Assembly: GCA_910574285.1 (NCBI GenBank)
Contig: CAJTAL010000003.1
Span: 124,001-188,000 of the forward strand
DNA: 64,000 bases
From: Lachnospiraceae bacterium
GTDB taxonomy: Bacteria > Bacillota > Clostridia > Lachnospirales > Lachnospiraceae
Reading direction: 5' to 3'
The translations under genes were made by a program, and so were the position numbers. Positions 8,876 through 15,865 of this stretch are shown in pieces. The stretch's first letter is position 1; every line of letters begins with the position of its first letter. The notes beneath the pieces were generated by a model. The model saw only the letters and a list, made by a program, of their open reading frames with translations, had not been told where the DNA came from and made no database searches.

Positions 8876-8882
8876 AGTGATT

Positions 8883-8941
8883 GCGAATTGTGACGGTTAC
8901 AATACCAAAAGAAAAAATTTATGAATCAATGTACAATTCGC
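8883..8941. repeat. 9-bp inverted repeat at the right border of the AT-rich module
   Basis: GCGAATTGT (8883-8891) and its exact complement ACAATTCGC (8933-8941) enclose 41 bases, just after the PIN-like gene stop and where base composition returns to normal. It could be a terminator-like structure, a miniature-element end or a junction scar. No matching repeat was found at the left border. Confidence 0.4.
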
Positions 8942-9056
8942 CTTAAAACAGAGCAAGCTCTAAAACTCTTGCATTCTATTTTAAAAAGTGGTAATATGTA
9001 AAAGGTTTGAAAGACAAAGTAATTTCCGCTGTACCGGATGAGGAGAACAATTTCAT

Positions 9057-9584
9057 ATGACAGGTGAAGAGTTATTACAGACATTGCTTGAATCATTCCA
9101 AGCCAGCTATGATGTGGAGAGAACCTGCGATATCAATGGGGATATCTATGACGCATATGCCAGTTTTAATGTTGCCAGTGCAAAGTATGTCCTCATGAAA
9201 AAAGCAGAACTCTGGCGGGCAGAATGTTTTGAACATGTCTTTTTTCGAATAGAAGAGAAAACGATGGAAGCTGATACTGTGGACAGGTTCCGCGGGCAGC
9301 TCATGACATATATTGAGCCTCGGCTTGTGCGTCATGGAGAGAAATATCCTTCCAAAGACCACATGTATACTTACATGACTCTGATCTGTATCTGCGAGAA
9401 TGGGGTATCAGAGGAGGCGGCGAAGAAGATTCGTTCTTTTCGCTATGAAAAGAATTACAAACTGACGCTCCGGGGATACAGTGCGGCCAGAATCCTGATA
9501 TTTGATCTGAAGAACAGGAAATTATTCGGCAACCGGGCGGCCAGGGAACTTGTAAAAGGCTATAAGAAGTCTGGAATACTCTGA
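9057..9584 (+). CDS. Hypothetical protein upstream of the CstA-type transporter
   Basis: A 175-residue soluble protein with no signal peptide or membrane segment. It is rich in charged helices, with a central segment (MKKAELWRAECFEHVFFR) and a C-terminal part (YSAARILIFDLKNRKLFGNR) that looks like an alpha/beta fold. I do not recognise the family. It sits 95 bases before the cstA gene on the same strand, so co-transcription is possible. The codon pattern matches the host core rather than the AT-rich module to its left. Confidence 0.7.
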   Translation: MTGEELLQTLLESFQASYDVERTCDINGDIYDAYASFNVASAKYVLMKKAELWRAECFEHVFFRIEEKTMEADTVDRFRGQLMTYIEPRLVRHGEKYPSKDHMYTYMTLICICENGVSEEAAKKIRSFRYEKNYKLTLRGYSAARILIFDLKNRKLFGNRAARELVKGYKKSGIL

Positions 9585-9679
9585 CTTTATAGCATATATC
9601 ATTTTATAATAATGCATTCTTTGGAGCCATATATAGAAAAGTTCCGAGAATGTGTCACACAGATTAGGAGGAATGAAGA

Positions 9680-11410
9680 ATGAATGGTGTATTAGTGCTG
9701 GTAGCCGGCATTGCAATCCTTGTAATTGCCTATCTTACATACGGCAAATGGCTTGCAAAGCAGTGGGGGATCGATCCGTCCAGAGAGACGCCGTCCCACA
9801 CAGAAGAAGATGGAGTGGATTATGTCCCGGCGAAAGCGCCGGTGTTGATGGGACATCATTTCTCATCAATCGCAGGCGCGGGACCGATCAACGGGCCGAT
9901 TCAGGCGGCGGTATTCGGATGGGTTCCGGTATTCTTATGGGTATTGATCGGAGGTATCTTCTTCGGAGCGGTGCATGATTTCGGTGCGTTGTTCGCGTCT
10001 ATCCGTAACAAAGGGCAGTCTATCGGTGAAGTGATTGCCGACGCGATGGGATCAAAGGCGAAGAAATTATTTATCATCTTTTCATATCTGACGCTGATCC
10101 TTGTAGTAGCGGCATTTGCATCCATCGTGGCGAATACGTTTATGGCGACATACACAGAGGAGGGGGCGGTTGATTATGCGGCGAGCGCGGCAAATGCGAC
10201 GACGGCTATGATCTCCATCCTATTTATCGTCATCGCGGTTGCGTTCGGATTTCTTGTATATCGTAGAAATGCGGGACTCGCGGTATCGACCGTTATCGGT
10301 GTGGCGGCGATTGTCGCCTGCATGGTGATCGGGCTTAAGTGGCATCCGCTTTATCTGAGCAATAAGGTATGGATGATCATCGTGGGAATCTATATTCTGG
10401 CTGCGTCTGTTGCTCCGGTGTGGATTCTGCTTCAGCCGAGGGATTATCTGAGTTCGTTTCTGCTTTATTTTATGATGCTGGTGGCTGTCGTGGGGATTAT
10501 TGGATGCGGGCTTACAGGCGGCGCTCAGATGGATATTCCGGCATTTACAGGGTTTAAGGATACGCTTGCACCCACGGGCGCGTCCCTGGGATATATGTTC
10601 CCGGCCTTGTTCGTAACCATTGCCTGCGGGGCGATCTCAGGATTCCATTCACTGGTGGGTTCCGGTACGACGGCAAAACAGCTGAATAATGAGAAGGATG
10701 CACAGCCCATCGCATATGGCGGTATGTTGATAGAGTGTGCTCTGGCAATCATTTCCCTGTGTGCGGTTGGTTATATCTGGGCGAATTATGCATCCGGAGA
10801 AACGGTAACGCCCACGGTCGTATTTGCGACAGGTATCTCGAAGATGCTCGGCACGATTCCGGGGCTTGGAGGAACCGAGAAGATCGCTTATACGCTTCTT
10901 GTACTTACGGTGTCGGTATTCTGCCTGACGTCGTTGGATACGGCGACACGTCTGGCGCGTTATATGTTCCAGGAATTCTGGCTGGAGCCGGGAGAGACTT
11001 ATAAAGATGTGACAGGATATAAGAAGACGCTTACGAATCCATTTGTAGCGACGCTGATTACGGTTGTCCTTGGAATCGGTCTGGGACTTACCGGCTATGC
11101 GAATATCTGGCCGTTATTCGGCGCGGCGAATCAGCTTCTGGCGGCGCTTGGACTATTGGCGGTTGCGGCGTGGCTTGGGAAAGCAGGGAAGAATAACAAG
11201 ATGTTCCTCTTTCCGATGGCGTTCATGCTCGTAGTGACGATTACATCCCTTTGTTTTACGCTTAAGACGAATTTTGCCGGAATCTCGGCGGGCGGTGAAG
11301 GCGTGACTTGGTGCATTGTTCGTGCGGTAATCTCAGCGCTTCTGATTATCCTTGCGGTGATCCTTGCAGTTGACGGAGTGAAGACGATGAAGACACAGAA
11401 GAAGGGATAA
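9680..11410 (+). CDS. cstA: CstA-family carbon starvation / pyruvate-type transporter
   Basis: A 576-residue membrane protein with many hydrophobic segments spread along its whole length. The N-terminal signature GHHFSSIAGAGPINGPIQAA and the motif SGFHSLVGSGTTAKQL are those of the CstA family. Known members (CstA, BtsT) import pyruvate or act in peptide use under carbon limitation. It is shorter than E. coli CstA (about 700 residues), as is usual in Clostridia. GGAGG lies before the ATG at 9680 (TTAGGAGGAATGAAGA). The gene ends with a strong intrinsic terminator. Substrate is inferred from family only. Confidence 0.92.
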   Translation: MNGVLVLVAGIAILVIAYLTYGKWLAKQWGIDPSRETPSHTEEDGVDYVPAKAPVLMGHHFSSIAGAGPINGPIQAAVFGWVPVFLWVLIGGIFFGAVHDFGALFASIRNKGQSIGEVIADAMGSKAKKLFIIFSYLTLILVVAAFASIVANTFMATYTEEGAVDYAASAANATTAMISILFIVIAVAFGFLVYRRNAGLAVSTVIGVAAIVACMVIGLKWHPLYLSNKVWMIIVGIYILAASVAPVWILLQPRDYLSSFLLYFMMLVAVVGIIGCGLTGGAQMDIPAFTGFKDTLAPTGASLGYMFPALFVTIACGAISGFHSLVGSGTTAKQLNNEKDAQPIAYGGMLIECALAIISLCAVGYIWANYASGETVTPTVVFATGISKMLGTIPGLGGTEKIAYTLLVLTVSVFCLTSLDTATRLARYMFQEFWLEPGETYKDVTGYKKTLTNPFVATLITVVLGIGLGLTGYANIWPLFGAANQLLAALGLLAVAAWLGKAGKNNKMFLFPMAFMLVVTITSLCFTLKTNFAGISAGGEGVTWCIVRAVISALLIILAVILAVDGVKTMKTQKKG

Positions 11411-11433
11411 AATATAGCCAAACGGATTACAGG

Positions 11434-11468
11434 GCTATCCTCTATTACAGTAGAGGATAGCTTTTTTT
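11434..11468 (+). terminator. Intrinsic terminator after cstA
   Basis: GCTATCCTCTA (11434-11444), a 6-base loop, the perfect complement TAGAGGATAGC (11451-11461), then seven T. It lies just beyond the convergent hydF stop and can serve only the plus strand as a T-run terminator. Confidence 0.92.
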
Positions 11469-11476
11469 GTTACTTG

Positions 11477-12730
11477 CTACTGATCTTTTCCGTCAGGTGT
11501 ATTCATCCTGGGAAATACGGAGATGCTTCTCTTTAATATTCCTTTCATATGTGCGATCGCGATCCCGTAATTTGTCATGGGTACTTTGGCGTCCTCGGCG
11601 CATTTCTGGCGGTATCTCATCTCGCGTTCATTCAGCGTGCAGCCGCCGCAGTGTACGATGAGCCGGTATTTCTGCAGATCCAGGGGAAATTCTGTCCCGC
11701 TGGTGAATTCAAAATTCAGCTCTTTTCCTGTATGTTTCCGGATAAAATTCGGCAGTTTTACGGTGCCGATATCCTCGCACTGCCTGTGGTGGGTACAGCC
11801 CTCGGAGATCAGGATGGTATCCTTATCTTCCAGCAGATCCAGGGTTCTTGCGCCGTCCACGGCGGATTGAAGGTTTCCCTTATATCTTGCGAACAAGATA
11901 GAGAAAGAAGTCAGAGGAATATCCTCCGGCACATTGGCGGCAACCTGTTCGAAAGCCTGACTGTCCGTGATGACCAGGGCAGGAGGTTTTCCGAGAGAAG
12001 CCAGGGTTTGCTTAAGCTCGGTATCCCTTGTTACGACCGAGACGGCGCCCGCTTCCAGAATATCCCGGATAGTCTGCTGCTGCGGGAGGATCAGCCGTCC
12101 TTTTGGGGCGGCCTTGTCGATAGGGACGACAAGGACTGCCAGGTCGGAAGGTTTTAACAGATCGCCGACGATTTGAAGCCGGGTGTCCGGGACAGGAATC
12201 AGCGAAGAAAGCCGTTCTTTCAGCTCCTCTATGTTCATTCGGGTGGCGGTACTGACCCACATAACCGGCAGAGGGACACACTTTGCAAGGCGCTGCGTTA
12301 CGGATGAGAGTACGGCAGGCATGGCGCTTTCTGAAACCAGGTCCGCCTTGTTCAGAACGATGATACAAGGGATGGATTTGGCGCGTATTGTATGAAAGAT
12401 TTCGGTATCCTCCCTGGACATGCCGGCAGTTCCGTCCACGACAAGTACGGCGATATCCGTCTTGTTCAATATCTGACGCGCCTTTTGGATTCTGAGGGCG
12501 CCGAGTTCTCCTTCATCGTCAAGACCTGGAGTATCGATCATAACTACCGGTCCGAGGGGAAGAAGCTCCATGGATTTTAGCACCGGGTCGGTTGTGGTTC
12601 CCTTGATATCGGATACGATGGAGAGGTTCTGACCGGTCAGTGCATTGATGATGCTGGATTTTCCGGCGTTTCTTCTGCCGAAGATACCGATGTGTATGCG
12701 TTCGGCGGAGGGAGTATTATTTAAACTCAT
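11477..12730 (-). CDS. hydF: [FeFe]-hydrogenase H-cluster maturation GTPase HydF
   Basis: A 417-residue scaffold protein that builds the two-iron subcluster precursor and hands it to apo-hydrogenase. The N-terminal GTPase domain has Walker A GRRNAGKSS (residues 18-26), switch GTTTDP, DTPGLDD and the NKAD motif. The C-terminal cluster-binding domain carries C312 with nearby histidines (GCTHH) and HCGGC (360-364), the known [4Fe-4S] ligands. The length is normal for the family. It is the last gene of the hydE-hydG-hydF operon, 86 bases after hydG. No catalytic hydrogenase is present in the window. Confidence 0.96.
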   Translation of the reverse strand: MSLNNTPSAERIHIGIFGRRNAGKSSIINALTGQNLSIVSDIKGTTTDPVLKSMELLPLGPVVMIDTPGLDDEGELGALRIQKARQILNKTDIAVLVVDGTAGMSREDTEIFHTIRAKSIPCIIVLNKADLVSESAMPAVLSSVTQRLAKCVPLPVMWVSTATRMNIEELKERLSSLIPVPDTRLQIVGDLLKPSDLAVLVVPIDKAAPKGRLILPQQQTIRDILEAGAVSVVTRDTELKQTLASLGKPPALVITDSQAFEQVAANVPEDIPLTSFSILFARYKGNLQSAVDGARTLDLLEDKDTILISEGCTHHRQCEDIGTVKLPNFIRKHTGKELNFEFTSGTEFPLDLQKYRLIVHCGGCTLNEREMRYRQKCAEDAKVPMTNYGIAIAHMKGILKRSISVFPRMNTPDGKDQ

Positions 12731-12816
12731 GGCGGTAAGCCTCCTTCTATAAAAAAGTGTTCCCGGAGTTCCTTTTTCGGCAAGTCTTTGCGGAGTTTAT
12801 TTGCACCGCTCCTTTA

Positions 12817-14238
12817 TCAGAAACGGAAATCTCTCCGGTTGTTCTCGCGGATCAGTTTCAGGTTCTCCAGTACGACAGCCCGTGCCTTCTCGTTAGGGAC
12901 ATTCAGGACTTCCTTGTCGATCAATTTATCACCGATTGCTTTTGTCGCGGGGGAGGCGTAATCCATCAAGTACTCTTCCAGGGTCATCAATGCGTTAGGG
13001 TGGCAGCAGTTCTGAATCTGTCCGCTCTTACACAGAGACATGAAACGGTCTCCGGTCCGTCCTTCGCGGTAACATGCGGTACAGAAGCTTGGGATATAGT
13101 CCATCTCCATAAGCCACCGTACGACCTCGTCCAATGTACGGTTGTCAATGACGTCAAATTGTTCGGATTTCTCATCCTCCGGCTCCGGTTCACAATACCC
13201 GCCGACGCTGGTCCTGGAACCGCCGCTGATCTGGGAGATACCAAGATGGAGGACACGTTCCCGGGTCTTCTGGCTCTCGCGGGTGGAGATGATCATGCCG
13301 GTGTAAGGAACGGCGATCCGGATACAGGCTACGATCTTTGCGAAAGTATCGTCGTCGATTCCGTTTGTAAAGGAAGACGCGTCGATATCGTCGGCATTGC
13401 GGAGTCTCGGTACGCTGATGGTGTGGGGACCGACGCCGAAAGCGGCCTCTAAATGTTCCGCATGCATCAGGAGACCGGCAAATTCATAGCGGTATTTGTC
13501 CAGCCCGAACAGGACGCCTACGCCTACGTCGTCGATTCCGCCCTCCATAGCCCGATCCATAGCAGTGGTGTGATAATCGTAATCATGCTTTGGCCCGGTG
13601 GGATGAAGTTGAAGGTAATTCTCTTTGTGATAAGTCTCCTGGAATAAGATGTAGGTTCCGATACCTGCCTCTTTCAGCAGACGGTAATTGTCAACGGTCG
13701 TCGCGGCGATATTGATATTTACCCGGCGGATTGCGCCGTTCTTGTGCTTGATGCTGTAGATGGTGTTGATACAGTCCAGGTAATACTCCATCGTGTTGTG
13801 GACCGGATCTTCTCCGGCTTCCAGGGCAAGACGCTTATGGCCCATATCCTGCAGGGCGATAACTTCCCTTCGAATATCTTCCTGGGTCAGTTTCTTTCTG
13901 GCGATGTGCTTGTTCTTCATGTGATACGGACAGTAAGTGCAGCCGTTGATACAGTAGTTGGACAGGTACAGAGGCGCGAAAAGCACGATACGGTTTCCGT
14001 AGAAGTCCTTCTTGATCTGTTCGGCGAGCCGGAAGATCTTCTGGTTCATGTTCTCGTCTTCGCAGGCGAGAAGAACGGATGCTTCCCGGTGTGAAAGTCC
14101 TTTGCGAAGGGCGGCTTTCTCGATGAGAGATTCGATCAGTTCCGTGTTGTTTTTGTTCTCGTCTGCATAGGCGAGCGTCTCAAGAATCTCTTCGTGGTTG
14201 ATAAAATCTTCAGCATGTTTTGAATTGACATCATACAT
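12817..14238 (-). CDS. hydG: [FeFe]-hydrogenase maturase HydG (radical SAM tyrosine lyase)
   Basis: A 473-residue radical SAM enzyme that splits tyrosine to p-cresol and dehydroglycine to make the CO and CN ligands of the H-cluster. The SAM cluster cysteines are C96, C100 and C103 in YCINGCTYC. The second cluster motif C-x2-C-x22-C is complete at C386, C389 and C412 (FCTACYREG and QNCCHP), which separates HydG from the thiazole synthase ThiH. The ATG at 14238 follows CAGGAGGAACTGCA. It lies between hydE and hydF on the same strand with short gaps. Confidence 0.97.
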   Translation of the reverse strand: MYDVNSKHAEDFINHEEILETLAYADENKNNTELIESLIEKAALRKGLSHREASVLLACEDENMNQKIFRLAEQIKKDFYGNRIVLFAPLYLSNYCINGCTYCPYHMKNKHIARKKLTQEDIRREVIALQDMGHKRLALEAGEDPVHNTMEYYLDCINTIYSIKHKNGAIRRVNINIAATTVDNYRLLKEAGIGTYILFQETYHKENYLQLHPTGPKHDYDYHTTAMDRAMEGGIDDVGVGVLFGLDKYRYEFAGLLMHAEHLEAAFGVGPHTISVPRLRNADDIDASSFTNGIDDDTFAKIVACIRIAVPYTGMIISTRESQKTRERVLHLGISQISGGSRTSVGGYCEPEPEDEKSEQFDVIDNRTLDEVVRWLMEMDYIPSFCTACYREGRTGDRFMSLCKSGQIQNCCHPNALMTLEEYLMDYASPATKAIGDKLIDKEVLNVPNEKARAVVLENLKLIRENNRRDFRF

Positions 14239-14309
14239 TGCAGTTCCTCCTGATTGTTTTTATATTTTCTTATTTATTGTTGTCTGTTTGCCGATAGAGC
14301 CATACTGGC

Positions 14310-15371
14310 TTAACGATTCAGAGAATCCCCTCTCGCGGCGGTCACATGATATCCTATGGATTCCATGCGTTTTTCCAGGGAACGCCTGCATTCGGCGGAT
14401 TCCTCTCCGGTGCAGAGCTTATTGTCATAAAGCATATAATCCTTGCGGACGTCTGCCGGCGACAGGTTCGGCATGACGACGTTGGCTCCGGCAAGGATTC
14501 CAAGCTCCCTCCCCCGGGGGTCTATGGTTCCAAGGGCTGTAGTCGCCGGCAGCAGCACTTTCGGAAGCATAAGCCTTAAGAGTCCCAGCATAAAAAGGGT
14601 AAGCTCCAAAGTACCGGATTCCCTGTCTGCGAAGGGAGTCTGGCAGTGTGAGATAAAAGGCCCGATACCGACCATCTGAGGATTCAGTTCCTTGATAAAT
14701 AACATATCCTCCGCAAGATGTTCGGCCGTCTGGTAAGGGGAACCGACCATGAATCCGGTTCCGACCTGGTAGCCGATCTTTTTTAAGTTCCACAGACACT
14801 CCTGCCTGGCAGCGGCGGTAAGTGTGGGCGGATGGAGCCTGGAATAATGCCCGGCATTGTAAGTCTCGTGCCGAAGAAGATAGCGGTCGGCGCCTGCTTC
14901 AAATAGTAATCGGTAGCTGTCATAGGAGCGTTCGCCGACAGAAAGCGTCACGGCACAATCCGGATACAGGCTCTTTATGCGTCTGATCAGACGCGCCAGT
15001 TTTTCATCCGTGTAATAACCGTCCTCCCCGCCTTGCAGTACGAAAGTGAAAAATCCGGATTCGTATCCGGTTTTGCAGCAGGAAAGGATATCCTCCTCCG
15101 TAAGCCGGTAGCGGACCGCGTGGAAATTGCTCTTGCGGATTCCGCAGTAGAGACAGTCGTTCCGGCAGTAGTTGGTGAATTCAATCAGTCCGCGGATATA
15201 GACATCGTGTCCATAGTGGCGATGCCTCTCTTCCCTTGCCAGTGAGAACAGGTATTCGGAAAGCTCTGGCGTGCGCCCGGTGATCAGACGGAGCCATTCA
15301 TCTTTGGACAGACTGCGGTTCGTCTTCAATTTATCGACGAGTTGCAACAGTTCGTGTTTATTATGAATCAT
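14310..15371 (-). CDS. hydE: [FeFe]-hydrogenase maturase HydE (radical SAM)
   Basis: A 353-residue radical SAM enzyme needed for the dithiolate bridge and assembly of the H-cluster. The SAM cluster motif is C69-x3-C73-x2-C76 in FTNYCRNDCLYCGIRKSN. Further HydE-like signatures are LQGGEDGYYTD and GFMVGSPYQT. The reading frame continues upstream to 15494, but I start at 15371 because AAGGAAGG precedes that ATG and the N terminus MIHNKHELLQL then aligns in length with known HydE proteins. It is the first gene of the maturation operon, about 160 bases downstream of a candidate RNA leader with a terminator. Confidence 0.95.
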   Translation of the reverse strand: MIHNKHELLQLVDKLKTNRSLSKDEWLRLITGRTPELSEYLFSLAREERHRHYGHDVYIRGLIEFTNYCRNDCLYCGIRKSNFHAVRYRLTEEDILSCCKTGYESGFFTFVLQGGEDGYYTDEKLARLIRRIKSLYPDCAVTLSVGERSYDSYRLLFEAGADRYLLRHETYNAGHYSRLHPPTLTAAARQECLWNLKKIGYQVGTGFMVGSPYQTAEHLAEDMLFIKELNPQMVGIGPFISHCQTPFADRESGTLELTLFMLGLLRLMLPKVLLPATTALGTIDPRGRELGILAGANVVMPNLSPADVRKDYMLYDNKLCTGEESAECRRSLEKRMESIGYHVTAARGDSLNR

Positions 15372-15533
15372 GTCCTTCCTTTCTGAAAAATTTAATCTTT
15401 TTGCTTTAACTCCCAGTTGCCAGCAGCGAAGAAATTTATGCTGTGCGGGAGCGTTCGCCCGGGTCATACAATTCCTTAGCGAAAGCAGTTTCATGATATA
15501 ATTAGCATAGTTTCCTATATATTAAAATATAAT

Positions 15534-15572
15534 AAAAAAAGAACCTGCAGCCCGAATAAAGGCGTCAGATTC
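15534..15572 (-). terminator. Intrinsic terminator inside the hydE upstream region
   Basis: On the minus strand GAATCTG (15572-15566) pairs with CAGGTTC (15547-15541), with an extra GCC/GGC inner stem, followed by seven T (15540-15534). It stands about 160 bases before the hydE start, so it either ends a small RNA or attenuates hydE. Confidence 0.7.
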
Positions 15573-15664
15573 TTAAAAAAGAGCAAAATATCCCCTTTGG
15601 TAATCATAAACAATACGAAACTGTGCGCCTTTTCACGCAGGTATTACCCTTTGTGATCAGTACG
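15534..15664 (-). ncRNA. Candidate structured leader or small RNA upstream of hydE
   Basis: Reading leftward from a predicted promoter (start near 15664), a transcript of about 130 bases would end at the intrinsic terminator at 15534-15572. Visible pairings include GGUAAU with AUUACC around a 40-base segment, and the inner stem UGCG/CGCA. I tested it by eye against common riboswitch classes (TPP, FMN, cobalamin, SAM, glycine, purine, preQ1, fluoride, ZTP, THF, T-box) and 6S RNA and found no match. It may be a cis-regulator of hydE or an independent small RNA. The remainder of the 15372-15865 gap holds the promoter of the next plus-strand gene. Confidence 0.45.
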
Positions 15665-15670
15665 GTTATA

Positions 15671-15699
15671 ATTGTATCACAGAGAAGAAGAATATACAA
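15671..15699 (-). promoter_or_regulatory. Predicted promoter for the hydE leader RNA
   Basis: On the minus strand TTGTAT (15699-15694), 17 bases and TACAAT (15676-15671). The -10 box is good and the -35 box weak. Transcription would begin near 15664. Confidence 0.45.
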
Positions 15700-15734
15700 T
15701 CAATGTTTATTTTTTCTCAAAGCTTTCCCGAAGC

Positions 15735-15778
15735 TTTTTCAAGTTTTTTCAAGCAATTTTCCTGAGAATTTTCCTGAG
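15735..15778. repeat. Two adjacent short tandem repeats upstream of the amylosucrase promoter
   Basis: TTTTTCAAG occurs at 15735-15743 and 15745-15753, then AATTTTCCTGAG at 15755-15766 and 15767-15778. They end 14 bases before the -35 box of the amylosucrase gene and may be regulator binding sites. Confidence 0.5.
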
Positions 15779-15792
15779 AATTTACCAAAAAC

Positions 15793-15822
15793 TTGAAATG
15801 TATAGGGGTTAGAGTGTATAAT
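15793..15822 (+). promoter_or_regulatory. Predicted sigma-A promoter of the amylosucrase-like gene
   Basis: TTGAAA (15793-15798), an 18-base spacer and a perfect TATAAT (15817-15822), 43 bases before the start codon at 15866. Confidence 0.65.
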
Positions 15823-15865
15823 ATTTTTATAACTGTAAAAAACATGAATGAAATGAGGAAACACA

